From contig CP154956.1 in the NCBI GenBank assembly GCA_039621445.1, positions 44,683,291-44,747,290 on the forward strand: DNA of 64,000 nt, read 5' to 3'. Positions 19,580 to 30,869 of the stretch are shown in pieces. The notes beneath the pieces were generated by a model, which was not told where the DNA came from, ran no database searches, and saw nothing but the letters and a program-made list of their open reading frames with translations. Made by a program: the position numbers and the translations under genes. Positions within the stretch are counted from its first letter, which is position 1. Every line of letters starts with the position of its first letter. The stretch comes from Euglena gracilis. Taxonomy: Eukaryota; Euglenida; Euglenophyceae; Euglenales.

Positions 19580-21290
19580 TATTATGACCCTCAGGTGGTA
19601 CTTGCAACTTCATTTTCCACAGGATTTGTTCAAACTCAGTGTCAAAATCCTGTGAAACGGGAGCTTGTGTTGGGATTCCGGACCTTTGTGGTTCCTCCTC
19701 ACGGATCACCCTCACACATCTCCTTTGCTCCTTTCCACACCGTTTCCTCTTTTGCTTCCGCTCTCCTGTCCAACCGTACAGGAGAGCAAAATACGGTTCA
19801 TCAATGGCCAAGGCTTTATGGTGGGGGAAAACGCCAATGTGATTCTGGGACATCCATGGAAAAGACAGAATTGCATCCACCTCCATGGATGCTTCATAAA
19901 ATTCCGTCTCACACGAGACCAAATTCGGCAGAAATTCCCCGTTGAACTTCTGTCGAAAGGTCACCCCCAATGTGACCTTCTTGTTTCCCCCATCCATTAC
20001 TTGATTGTTAGCTGTCACCAATCTGATTGGCTGATCAGCATATTCCAAAAATCTGGACTCAAGCAAACCTGCCTTAATCAGGTTCACCTGGGCCCCGGTG
20101 TCGATGAGGGCATTCAGAACCGTGCCTTTACCGTTTGGCAATCGTACAAACAGTCGCATGAGCAATTGTAAATCCTCGCCTGTTTGCACAATTTTATTCA
20201 ACTTGAACTTTGACACCCGGTTCAAGCACCGCTGGGGAATAAATTCAGTGGGCAATTTCACTGGGGGTGAGGTCCTTTCACCCAGCCCCGAATGAATTTT
20301 CCCTTTGTGCAATGGTGGTGCACTCATCAGGTAATCCACCAATGCACCAGGCATCCTCCCCTTTTGCTTGGGTGAAAAACTCATCTCATTTCCACCCAGC
20401 CTTTCCCGGTGTCTCCTGGTGCCCCAGGGGGTCACCACCAGGTTTTCACAGGTCTGTTTATCACACAAAACATTAGGGAGGGCCGCAATTCGTGGACAAC
20501 ACCAAATTCTTGTTGGCTTCTGGTAGCCCCAACAAGAAAATTGGCAATAATCCACATCGATAAAATTCAAATCCTGCATAAAATCCCTGGACCGCAGAAA
20601 CCCAAACCTGGGGTTCTCAATCCACCAAAACCGTGGCTGAAAGTACTCTATAATTTCAAGAGTTCTTTGAACCAGGGCATCAGCCTTTTCAAAATCCCTT
20701 GGCCTCTGAACCTTAGCATTGGAGTAGTCTTCACAGGGAGGGCCAGCCGCTATTACGTCGAAATAATTGCTGGAAAATTCCCTGTAATCCCACTCCAAAA
20801 TGTCCCTGCAAATCGTGTGGTTTCCGTGGGCTTGGATGTCCAGGGAAATGACTTCGTACCCTTGGTCCCGAAATTTATTCCCCACGCTGTTGGTTCCAGA
20901 AAACAGATCCAGCATGCTCAATCTTTTCTGGGAACCACCTGCCTGTGTGGTTCCAGGCACCCGTGGGGGGTCCTGATGGTGAGATGGGCCACCCACAAAA
21001 CCTTTCCCCTTACCATGCTGACCGTTAAAATTGCGAGGAGAAAGCTGGGAAAATCTGGAGTGGTTGGGCTGGCTCCCCATGAATCCTGTCAATGGGGGCA
21101 CTGCCACAGCACTCCCACAATTGGAAGGCAGACACACTGGAGGAATTGACTCAACGGTTGGTGATGACGGGCAGAGGTGCAAGGCAGGTTTCGGGTTCGA
21201 TTTAGGGTTGGGGTGGTTAGCACATTTCACTGTGGAGGGGTCCTGACAGCCAGAGGTCCTGCCCCCTCCCTCGCAAAACCCAAGGCTCCC
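19497..21290 (-). CDS. pol: Element 2 cytosine methyltransferase - aspartic protease
   Basis: Open from the codon after the gag TAG (21291) to TAA at 19497; first in-frame GTG at 21230 (numbering from there). Methyltransferase: LDLFSGT at 107-113, GPPC at 163-166 with the catalytic Cys, WWIENP near 203-207, and the DYCQF..WGYQKPTR block. Protease: DTGA near residue 385 and the SFPW..NHIGVFPHHKAL block shared with element 1. Roughly half the methyltransferase residues match element 1, with all key motifs kept, which argues for selection on activity. Downstream residues align to element 1 across the stop only after a frame change, so the stop at 19497 is a frameshift product. Confidence 0.85.
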   Translation of the reverse strand, partial: GSLGFCEGGGRTSGCQDPSTVKCANHPNPKSNPKPALHLCPSSPTVESIPPVCLPSNCGSAVAVPPLTGFMGSQPNHSRFSQLSPRNFNGQHGKGKGFVGGPSHHQDPPRVPGTTQAGGSQKRLSMLDLFSGTNSVGNKFRDQGYEVISLDIQAHGNHTICRDILEWDYREFSSNYFDVIAAGPPCEDYSNAKVQRPRDFEKADALVQRTLEIIEYFQPRFWWIENPRFGFLRSRDFMQDLNFIDVDYCQFSCWGYQKPTRIWCCPRIAALPNVLCDKQTCENLVVTPWGTRRHRERLGGNEMSFSPKQKGRMPGALVDYLMSAPPLHKGKIHSGLGERTSPPVKLPTEFIPQRCLNRVSKFKLNKIVQTGEDLQLLMRLFVRLPNGKGTVLNALIDTGAQVNLIKAGLLESRFLEYADQPIRLVTANNQVMDGGNKKVTLGVTFRQKFNGEFLPNLVSCETEFYEASMEVDAILSFPWMSQNHIGVFPHHKALAIDEPYFALLYGWTGERKQKRKRCGKEQRRCVRVIREEEPQRSGIPTQAPVSQDFDTEFEQILWKMKLQVPPEGHNSDGEKLTRAERRRIAKALQHLGNSKAT

Positions 21291-21293
21291 CTA
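21291..21293 (-). promoter_or_regulatory. Candidate UAG readthrough stop between gag and pol, element 2
   Basis: On the - strand AAG TAG GGG AGC: the gag TAG is followed by G and the same frame stays open into the methyltransferase. It lies at the same structural position as the UAG of element 1 although the flanking protein sequence differs. Confidence 0.6.
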
Positions 21294-22547
21294 CTTAGCA
21301 TCCTGAGGCTGATCAGGTGGGGGCTGTGCCGGGCCCTCACCCTTCCCTTCACCCTGCACTGGCTGGTGAGGAGAGGCGTGTGGCCCTTTCCCTTTACCTT
21401 TCCCTTTCCCCCAATCTGAAAAGCCTTTGCCCTTGCCTCCCTTGCTCCCCTTCCCAGAGCAAAAGAGTGCATTGTACTCTGGACATTCCCTTTTGAAGTG
21501 AGACGGGGCACCACAGTAGTAACAACCTGATTGACGGTTTGCGGGTGGGTGTTGCCAATTTTGCTGGGGGGGCCGCACCCCAAGTGGAGCTTTAACTGGC
21601 TGCACCTGTGGTGGGGCTGGCTGGGCTGGCTGTTGAACCGGGTCAACTTTCTTCGTCGGTTCACGTTTTGCTGCCACCTTGAGAATCTCCCCCTCAATTT
21701 CAGTCTCACCCTGCTCGATGGTGACAACTTTGGGAGAAAAGCGTGTGGTTTTAGAATACTGGGGCTTGTGGTCGTTGAAGTTCAGGACCTTATCCTGTCT
21801 TTCGCGGATCCACAATTTGTCATCCACAAGCCTGAAAATTTCATCCAGGGTGATCTTCCACTCTATTCCTTCGATCTGCAGGGGTCTGGGGGAATTGGCA
21901 ATCCGCCTCCCATTAAAATTGATCAACCTTTCCATGGGAGTTCTGGAGTCAAAAGCCACTATGTACTCTCCCCCTCCCATGGATTTCACTGCCTTGGGGG
22001 GAGTGCCAACCAAACTGATAACTGTGTTGCTCAACACCTGATCTGACAAATCAGGTGGGGCAAACATCCTGACCCGGGGATTTTTCTGTGTTTTAATGCA
22101 TGAATCCTCTGTAATCCATTTTGATATAAATTCAGGAACTCTGTTGAGGAGCAACCGAATTGCTTCCTCGGCAGATGTATCCTTCACGCTGAGCTGGGCT
22201 GACATAAACCTCACCCAAAAATCATTCCAATCTGCCCGGGTGGTCTTTCCAGGGGTCTTCAATGAAATGTTATACCAAGCCCTCCGAGCTTCAAAGTTAT
22301 TTTCAGGTGCATATCTCGCCTTGATCCGCGCAAAAACCGGCGTGAATCCAGGTTTTGCACCTGAACGTTGCAGAAATTTAATTTCCTGTTTGAGACTGTC
22401 ACACAAACAGGACTCAAAAATATGCAGCTTCATTGCCTCCCCGTAGTCCGTCCCCAGGGAAATGGCATGCCAATACACTTCCCAATCTGCCTCAATATTC
22501 TGCCAATCAGGAGACCTATCGTCGAATCGGGGAGGTCAAATCGACTA
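21291..22547 (-). pseudogene. gag: Element 2 Gag C-terminal part: capsid-like, RRM-like, zinc knuckle
   Basis: From the codons around 22547 to TAG 21291; the longest uninterrupted piece is 22478-21291. It contains the capsid-like helical region (DW..YWHAI to WITED), an RRM-like segment with the GRRI.NS pattern, and a CX2CX4HX4C knuckle (CYYCGAPSHFKREC) followed by Lys/Gly repeats. It is in the same frame as the N-terminal piece but separated from it by TAG (22545-22547) and a TGA two codons later, both inside sequence that is continuous in element 1. Confidence 0.8.
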
Positions 22548-24503
22548 GGCAATTTCCCACACCACCAGGTCACCCCCCAGGGGTAAAACCGGATGGTGCT
22601 GACCCCCTGTTCCACCCCCCGCAGAAACTGGTCGAATGGAATAAGTGGGACCTTGATTCCCGCTTTGCAAGGAAGGAAAAGATCCTGAAAACAATGGGGT
22701 TGGACCTTCTTCAAGTGGTTCCAAAACAAAACCAATCTCAGGGGTGGCTCGTGCGGGAACAGGCTGCACAAGGTCAGCCGGTTTCTGCATCGTTATCACT
22801 GGTTCCACATTCACAGTTACAGGCACTACAACCGGTGCTGGGACTGCAACTGTGGAAGATGACGATTTCTCCTTCAGGTCTCTTTCAACCTGGAGGAGCT
22901 TATCGTTTATTCTTGCTGCTGAAAATTCTGAAGATAAAAACTGGTTGGCCACTTGTCCCAAAGCAGACTGAACTCCTTTCTCAACATTTTGAACTGCCCC
23001 CTGCAGATTTTGTGTTTGGGATGAGCATGATTGGAGTCCCAGCGAAAAACCCCGCATAGCACCCTCCAAATCATGAATCCCCTTTTCTGCCGATTGCTGC
23101 CCCCCAGCAATACTTTGCATCAAACTATGCTGGACCTGTGACTGCACAGCTTCATTACGCAGGACCCTGCCATGAATTTGTTGTATCAACGTATCCTGTC
23201 TCTGGGTAAGCACCGTAAATTGCTGACCCAGTGTCAGGATTTGTTGATTCTGCTTTTCATGGAGCAACCTGATTTCCTTCATTTGCTCCTGTTGAAAGCT
23301 TTTCACCTCTTGTTGGATTTCTTGCAGTCCTCTCTCCAAATTCTCATTTTTCTGCCTCTCCTTTTGATAATTCCTTTCAAACTGTTGCACCAAATTATTT
23401 TCTGACCTGACACAGGTCATTTGGATTTGGAGTTCAGCCACGGCCCGCTGAACAAAGTTAGAAATATGGTCCTGCTGCTGTGCAGAAAATTCCAGCATAT
23501 GTTGATCGACTTTGTTTCTGCATTGAAGCAAAATCTGCTCGGCCTTTTGCTCCAATGCGTTTGTTAATTTGACGCCCTCCGTAACCAGGTGTTCCACTAC
23601 TTGTGCCCTCGTCTCATCCAAAGACTTTTCAATATGGGCAGCGAGTGGCTGTGCATCACGCAGAACCACTTGCTCCTCCATACTCGAAACTCTGGCCTTC
23701 ATCTGATTAAACTGAGTTGACAGCCCCTGGGCCCACAACTTCCACCGTTCATTTTCTTCCTCCCAAAATGGGTATGGGGGAGCCGGGCCCTCCTCCCCAC
23801 AATCCATTTGGGGCTGGGCTGGCTGGCTAGAATCATTGTTCAGAAAAATGTCAGTTTGCCCATCTTTCTGAGTATCACCCACCCCCAGATCTTGGTGGGG
23901 TCTTTTCACCTCCATCACTGATTCATCAGATGGGGGTGTGCCCCTCCCTCGAATTAGGGGGTTGGTGGGGGAGCCCTCCATCGGGTCTTCCAACGGCTCC
24001 CCCCCTGGGTGTAAACCCTTCTGCCACTCTTGCACCCGTGCCTTAACCACCTCCCGGGGATATCTCTCACCCTCCTCTGTTAAAAATACATCCAAGGGAA
24101 CTTGGGCTTGGATCATGTCTTGCATATCCTTATCCGTTAGCTCATCCCCTTGGAAAACCCCCTGGACCTCCCCTATGGTTGCACCCGCTGAACAGGGACC
24201 ATGTAAAGGATGGGGCAGAGGGACAGGGAGTAAAGAAAGATTTTCATTGAGCTGAAAGTGCATGTGGGAGTCCACAAAACCCAGCCCTCCAGTGGGTGCT
24301 GCTACCCCACTGAAGGTCTGATCCCCGTTAAAATTAACAATCGCTGTCCCAGGAAAACACATTGGTGAAAAATCAGGGTTTCCAGCAATCTGCAAAAATG
24401 CTGGTGTTGAATCTGAAGTTGTAACCGGGTTCCATTCAATTTGCTGAATATCGGTGGGCTGGTTTGTAAACTCAAGATTTCTGGGGCCACTGGGAGATAC
24501 CAA
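22548..24503 (-). pseudogene. gag: Element 2 Gag N-terminal part: long coiled coil
   Basis: About 650 residues. The middle is a heptad-rich coiled coil (about residues 240-560) with many Gln, Glu and Leu, matching the position of the coiled coil in element 1 Gag. Pro/Gly-rich segments lie on both sides. It ends at the TAG/TGA pair at about 22539-22547. The upstream end does not start cleanly: homology continues in another frame above 24503. Confidence 0.75.
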
Positions 24504-25117
24504 ATCAGAAAATTGAATATCCGCATCCCCAGAAAATCTGGGCCAGAATTCCTGAAAAATCCTGGTGTCCTGCCGAAAGTAAATTCCTCAGCAGCTGGCT
24601 GGGAAATTAGTACAAGTGCACCCAGGTTTTCATTCGAAGAATGTGCCAAATCTGAAATGGTGTGAGAAGCATTTCCACCCACCTGAAACTGGGGGGAAAT
24701 TTTCTGATAACACTGAAAAGTCGCTGCATTTTCAAACTGATCATGACTAACAACATGATCAGTTGACAAACCTCTGCGACCATGTCCGCGGAACCCGTCC
24801 TCGGGGTCCCCGGCGTAGGATCGATTTTCAAAATTTCCGTGGCCGTCAGCCACTCCTGGGTGCGTCGGCAGGTTTTGCCCCGATCCCCCCCGGGGACTGT
24901 CCCCCCCCCCCGCAACCCGGAGGGCTCCAGTTCCCGTGGTCTCGGCACACGCCCCACCCTGCCCGGCCCCCTCGAGGGGAATCGGCTGAGGTGTGTTTTC
25001 AGGCAAGTACCCCCCCCCGAAGCCTACATCTCTTTCAGATTTGAATTTCTGCTTTTCGAATAATTTAACTGGTAGGATTCTCTTTTCTGGCCATGGCCAA
25101 TTTAAGATTGCAATCAC
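24302..25117 (-). pseudogene. gag: Element 2 Gag extreme N-terminus in a shifted frame
   Basis: A 271-residue frame overlapping the previous piece in another frame. A short stretch near 24800-24850 resembles the element 1 gag nucleotide sequence around 235-290 (the GATCCTACGCCGG region). The start codon cannot be fixed; the 25117 start is GTG. A frameshift near 24500 is inferred. Confidence 0.45.
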
Positions 25118-25565
25118 AGCTTCTGGAATATTTTGCTGTCCGCTGTCAGAAAGAAGAGCAAGTGGAGATGAGAAGCAAGGTGAAGGTGTTCTTCCGCCCT
25201 CCCGCCTCCCTTTTTTTAACTTGAAACCAGGCTTTTCCTGCCCGCCCGCCCCCCCCCCCCCGATGCTTCAGAGGCACCCCCAAGGAGTTGGCAAAAAATG
25301 ACATCCACCCCAATATTTTGAATGATTTGGCAGCCAGAACCCAGGCTTTGGCTGTATTCAGGGACAAAAATCACAAAAAAGGGAATTTTTTTGAGGGCGC
25401 GTGTGCCTATTTTTACCGCAGCGACGGGTGACTGTTTTCCCCACCCGGCCTGCAGGGGAGCCCATTCCGCGCACGGTCACCGAACCCGCGAGAGGGGGAA
25501 ACTGGTAGCTTGTTCGTTCTACGTTTTCCATTGAAGGCCATTTTCTCGAATGCCTTCTTTTTGAA
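25118..25565. other. Noncoding stretch, probable element 2 leader
   Basis: Contains a CCCGCCCGCC plus C14 run at about 25235-25260, like the C-run blocks in the element 2 LTR and leader. No gene recognised. Confidence 0.35.
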
Positions 25566-27597
25566 ATGCAAAGCGTGCGCACCTCCCCTGAATTTTCCAC
25601 ACACGAAGAGGCTACAGCCCACCGGGACACAGACAGGATGCCGACCATTGCGGCGGACTCTGATGTGGTAGCCCCCACCGCACGTCTTTCTGATAGCCCT
25701 CGGGAAGCGCATGAAAACACCCCGAAAAGGAATCCCCGATCCCTTGCCCCATCCCCACTCCCATCCCCACAATCCTCCTTTCCCGCACTCAAATCCCACC
25801 CCAACTCCCACTCATCCCCCTCCAATCCGAGTCCCTAGTCGACAGCCCTCGAAACTCGTCCGAAGACCCCTCCTGTTCCCAAAATCAGCCCAGCCCCAGA
25901 GCTGGGACCCGACACCGTGGCTACCACCCTGGGGCTCCACACCGTCAGCTGATCCGGTCCTTGCCCGTCCCGTTCCTGTTCCCGACCGAGGTGCCCCAAG
26001 TGTGGGGCGTCCCGGAGCTGCAGAGTGAGCGGGCCTGCGCAGGCCTGCCAGTGCCCGTGCCATCCCCGGGGAACCGAGGAGTCTTGGTGAGGGCTTGCGG
26101 GCCATCACTTATCACCCCGCCCACGAGCAGGGCCGCGGCGAGTCCGAGGCCCGAGACGGGATTCCCGTCCCCGTGGCTTGCCTGATCCAATCTGTGCATC
26201 CGTCCCTGCAGTCTGCTCTGCCACCTGTGCCCGTGGCAGTGCCCTCGCCGTCGCAGATGGCGTCGTCGTCCAGCCAAGCCATCACCGCACAGGTGGTAGT
26301 GCCGTCACCCTACGGGCCCCCAGCGAACCCCCAAGCACCACCGCCGTGCACGCGTACTTCCGCACCCCACCATCATCGGTCCGGCCGCACAAGGTGCTGC
26401 GGCTGGACCTGTCCGATGACGAAGGAGACGATGAGGGTGAAGGAGAATGTGAAGGTGATCAACAAGGGCGGTAGAAGGTCCTCGTGAAGACGACGAGGAG
26501 TGGCTGGCGTCCGGGGACGAGAGCGAGATGTGCGACACCGAGGAGAAGCCGGACGAGGTCCTGCAGGGCCCCCCCGAGTGGCAGGCTGCACGGGCAGCAT
26601 TGCGGACGCGGATGGACCGCCTGTGCAACGGCGTCGACTGCATCGGCTCCAAGGAGAAGGAGATGTGGGATAGCTGGGCGGCCGTGCAGATGGCCGCTGC
26701 CATGAAGGACAAGGTGGACGAGCAAGGAGTGGCGGAGCAAGAGCTGAAGAAAAGGATGGCGGCCCGAAGGTGAAGGACGACATCGTCACACTACATCAAG
26801 GAATATCACAACTCCACAAGCTCATACCCATGGTGGCCACGGCGGAGGAGCGGATCACCAGAGTGGAGAAGTACACCCACGATGCGCTCGGAAACTTTGT
26901 TGAAGATCTCCGAAGGATCCGGGCGAAGGTGAAGGAGGCGGAAGACAACGCCGTGGCGGTGATGGCGGTGAAGAGCGGCGTACAAACGAGTGGACTCACC
27001 GAGCTGGTGGAGGTGGCGCACCTCAGGGCCGCAGTGCAGGAGCTGCTGCAGGACAAGGAGCGGCAGCGGGCCAAGAACGCCCAGCTGCATCGGAAGCTCA
27101 ACACCGTCGAGGTGCAGACGGATTTCTTCACCGCCAAGGTGGAGGCGACCGCGGTGGCGCTAGGCAAGGCGGTGAAGGTGACGCTGCGCCTCGTGGAGCA
27201 GCTGCAATATCAGCAGGCTGAGAACGCCTGGCTGAAGAAGCAGGTCAAGTTCATGGTGGCGAAGGCGTCCACCCTCACTGGCAAGGTCGAGGCAGCCGCG
27301 GCCAAGGCGCCAAAGGCCGCTGAGCTGCCGCCGCTGATGGTGGGAAGGATCCAGAAGGTGGAGACGGAGATCCAGAAAGTGGGCCCCAAGCCCGAGCATT
27401 GACCGTGGCCTTGCAACGGCTCGCCGCGGACAGCCCCGGTGACAAGATCCGGGTTGTGGAGACCGAAGTGCAGAAGGTGAACGTCCAGACGCAAGCCGTG
27501 GTGACGGCTGTGCAGCGGCTGGACTAGATCGTCTCGAAGGTGATCGTATCCTCCCAAGACAAGGCGGGGCCGGCAATGCCGGCCAAGGCTCCGCCAC
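25566..27597 (+). pseudogene. GC-rich, frameshifted coiled-coil ORF of unknown origin
   Basis: A series of + strand frames reads as one protein with breaks. A Pro/Ser-rich N-terminal region (25566-26340) leads to an acidic DLSDDEGDDEGEGE stretch near 26410. After a shift near 26470, another acidic/helical segment (26475-26773) follows. After a shift near 26770 comes a 210-residue coiled coil (to 27402). After a further shift a VVETEVQKVNVQTQAVV tail ends in TAG near 27525. The base composition is far more GC-rich than the flanking retroelements. It could be a decayed gag of another element or a host pseudogene; no family is recognised. Confidence 0.45.
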
Positions 27598-28933
27598 CCC
27601 CAGCCGAGCTGCAGCCGGTGCCGGTGTTTGCTTCGCCCTGTTTTGGGCTTGCGATCCTCTGGCCTCGGCTTTCGGTTCGACCCGCCGGCACTGCTAAGCT
27701 TTGTACAATTTTTTTGAAGTCCTTGATTTTTCCTCCTTGAACTCTTCGCCTTGAGTTTCTTTTTTTAGTCTGACATTGACAAATATTGTGAACAACAAAT
27801 CAATAATGAGGTGAAATTTGTGACAGTACTTGTCAGAGGGGTAAAGAAGAACCCTGTGTGAAATAAAATTTTGTAGTTACATTGGGGGTTCGAGTGGGCT
27901 ATCCTTATGGTGTGGTTATTTCCTAATCGTAACCAATCTGAAAGTTCAGCCGGCCGGACTTGGAACATTCGGCTGTGAAGGCGAGAAGGGTCAAAATTCG
28001 GGTTCAGGCACTAAAGGCCGACCCTGCGATCCCTTTCTGAAAGTTCAATTTGCCTGAAAACCAAACATAGGTATTTAAGGGATTTTTGAGCCCACTAAGA
28101 CCAATTTCGGTCAAATTTATGGTTAGGACCGCTTTACACTCCCCCATAGAGAAAAATATCGGTCAGATTTGGTTAATCGCAGAAAATAGAAGGGGTCCGA
28201 CAAAAAGAAATAATTTTAATTTTGCCCCAAGTGGTAGGTGTGCGGATGGTTAGATAACATTCTATCGGTGGGGGGGCGGCCCTAGGGGCTCGCTCACCCC
28301 CGAAGGTCGCAACGGGGGGCAGAATAACCACGGTGCAGCCATGTCGCAACAGGGCGGCAACGTGAAACGGTGCAACGGGGTGTCACGGCGCATCATAAGT
28401 GCGGCCGCCGCACGACGCATCAACCACTTGGGGAAGGGCTTTAGAGGCCCCGTACCATCCCCCCAACGGTTGTGGTCGGTCTCCTCCACCACATTTCAGT
28501 GTCGATCTTCCAGTTCCATCCCGCCTCCGTTTCGAACCACTCGATGGAGTGCCGCGCGTGTATGTGTAAGTCGTTTGTTGTTAATGTGCCGGGTGTCAAA
28601 CAAAGAAGAGAAGAGGGGCGTAACTTGGTAGGTCGTGTCACGTCCGATCTTGCCCAGGGTTGTGTCACAACTCGAACGTTGCACGGCAAGCGGCGACAAG
28701 GACCATCCACATCCCCCAAATCTCATTTTTGGATCTTTTTTTTCCGTATTTTTTGCCATTCTTTGGGAACTCTCCGACTTCTTTGAGATAGTGTTTTTTG
28801 TAAGTCAGCTTTTTTTTGAAACAACACTTTTATGAAGAACCAGGTTTTTGTCAATTCCACCTGGTTATCCTTCCAAATTAACCTTGAATGTTTTGTGTGC
28901 TCGTGTGTCTCTCGATCTGTTACTCGCTGCAGC
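27598..28933. other. No gene recognised
   Basis: AT-richer sequence with short ORFs only. No repeat shared with the rest of the window was seen. Confidence 0.5.
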
Positions 28934-30408
28934 CTAGCACCAAAAATCAAAGGAACTCAAAAGAAAGCAACCACGCAAACCGCGGGACCGATTCCCCACG
29001 AAACTTGTGCGCACTTGTGGGCAAAAACTGAAAAACGGAGAAAACTCCTTGATCTCAGACGGAAGCCTCCCGAACTCTGTTTTTGAAATACGCCATGAGG
29101 TCGATTTCAGATTTGCTTCCTCGGCGTAAACAAAACCTTCTCGGGCGTAATGATGGAAAAAATGCCCGATGGATTCGTAAGTGTTATCCGATTCATCCCA
29201 ACCCTTCCGTTTCACAAGAAACTGTCATTGTCCATTTGGACCTTTTCTATGTGAAATAATTTTTTTCACGACATATTCTCCGGGGGTGGCTTCCGCATCC
29301 TCGGTTTCGCTTTGGTAAAAATTAAATGGTAGGGGTTCTCCAACGAACTTGTCTCACACATGCAATTTCAATTGTGTGATGTGCACGCTTTGCATTACAC
29401 CAGGTTCCACCTGAATCTGGTATGAACCTTGACCCAAACGTGGATTAACCTCACAAATTCGTTTTTCGGCCCTTTGAGAGTTCAAAGCCTCAAAACGTTG
29501 CAACTGAATGGCGTTCAATTTTTCAGCATTTTCTGAATCCAACTCGGACATTCTACTGAAAAAATCTGAAGCTTCCTCCGCTTCGCGGGGGATGAGAAGA
29601 GGAAAACCGGCCAATGGCATATTTCGGCCAACAACAATTTCGTAGGGGGATAAGCCACTTGGCACAGGGATGTTGTGAAATTTCCTCCTCACCAAAGGAG
29701 AAGTTTCAACCCAATTTGTTTCAATCTCGTCGCAAACTTTCCTAAGCGAAGTTATGAATTCCTTGCCTTGCACCTCCGCCATACCGTAGGCTTGCTGGTG
29801 ATACGCTTGCGCCTTTGCGGTACGTAACTCTGAAAATAGGGGTCCTTGGACCCTCGTGATGACGGTGGGCAAACGAAATAAATGAAGCCAACGATTAAAC
29901 ATTTCCTTAGCCACCATCTTAGCCGTACACCCTTTCCTCCAATGGGGTGTTACTATTGCCCAACCGCTTAGGAGGTTTACACAAACCGCCGTACAATCAA
30001 ATTCTTGCCCTTCAAATTTGACTCGGGGCTGTTGAAAAGGTCGATTGAAACACTTGACCCCAAAAATGGTGGTACGATGGTGGGACGCAAAGGCCCCTTC
30101 AAGGAAAAACTTGGGGGGCTGTGCGCTTGACAAATTTCGCACTGTTTGTAAATTCCCAAAGTGATTTCCTTTGCCCTCACCAAAGCTGAAAAATGATAGT
30201 GCTTTGTCATTTTCAACCACAAACGATCCCGCCCACAATTCCCACTGGGCGCTTGAAGTGCGAAGAGCGGTACAGCGGGAACAGGCTTGCGCTTAGTCGG
30301 GTGCCTACCCCACGGGGGGGGGGTGCTAGGGGCAGGCACCCCAAAGCACCCGATCTGACCCCCCCCGGGGGGGTAGGGGCTTCTGTTATACATTGCGCTT
30401 AAGCGCAA
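28934..30408 (-). pseudogene. int: Decayed third chromovirus: integrase and chromodomain remnant
   Basis: On the - strand a zinc-binding module (H near YHF..., CEICQAH) and the first catalytic region (VSIDLF) are in one frame (30408-29977). The rest of the core and C-terminus are in another (30238-29354). TGA then interrupts the path to a chromodomain (FLVKRKGW, about 29215-29100), itself preceded by an in-frame TGA. The second catalytic Asp is lost (VITRVQG where TSDLG is expected), while the Glu region (MAEVQGKE) remains. No RT is attached. It is related to, but clearly diverged from, elements 1 and 2. Confidence 0.75.
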
Positions 30409-30413
30409 TGTAT
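30299..30413. repeat. Cluster of inverted repeats with C8G7 core and 26-bp palindrome
   Basis: GGGTGCCT pairs with AGGCACCC around a G-run. CCCCCCCCGGGGGGG is self-complementary at about 30359-30373. A perfect 26-nt palindrome centred on TTAA lies at 30388-30413. It could be a transposon end or a cruciform-forming recombination point. Confidence 0.55.
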
Positions 30414-30869
30414 TATTATGGAGTGTTTTGGGCTGTTGCTAAGAACGGGGTTAAACCTGGAATTTCCCTAACCTCGGCCCGTGGACTCCCTACTTGCTTT
30501 TCCCCTCCCTGATTCCCCGCTGTGTGCATGCTTGTGCGCGGCAAACCACACCGCTTGTTCAGCACAGCACACAAATTGATGATTTGATGTACAAGAGAGA
30601 TTTGATTGTTGATGTGTGACGACGGAAGATAGGGGAAGAAAAGGATGGAACAATATAGAAGTGGAAGACCCTGCAGAGGGGATAACGGGTTTTTTAAATT
30701 CTGTATTCTGCCCCCCCCCCCCCCGAACTTCGGCTCCGAATGAGCCTGAATCAGGGGGGCAAATAATCCATTCTAACCCCCCCCGATTTCGGCTCTAAAT
30801 AGCCAAAAATCAGGTTGGGGAATGGAACCCCTTCTGTTTTCTGTGCGGGGCTGCCCCCCCCCCCCAGTT
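30414..30869 (-). other. Junction and element 2 leader next to the 5' LTR
   Basis: From about 30690 to 30869 the + strand has C-run blocks around TTCGGCTC..AAT..GCC motifs in the style of the LTR, so this is probably the element 2 leader. Positions 30414-30690 hold nothing recognisable. Next to the LTR end the - strand reads AACTGGGGG, which is not an obvious tRNA primer-binding site. Confidence 0.4.

Noticed and set aside
4036-22547. An altered genetic code with UAA/UAG as sense codons, because several retroelement frames are interrupted by UAG/UAA and both integrase ORFs end in UGA
   Set aside because: TGA also interrupts the decayed gag and chromodomain frames, the stop columns do not consistently align with Gln, and the host-type exons end normally in TAG, TGA or TAA. 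Readthrough plus decay explains the data. Tallying in-frame stops in conserved host genes and inspecting eRF1 would settle it.
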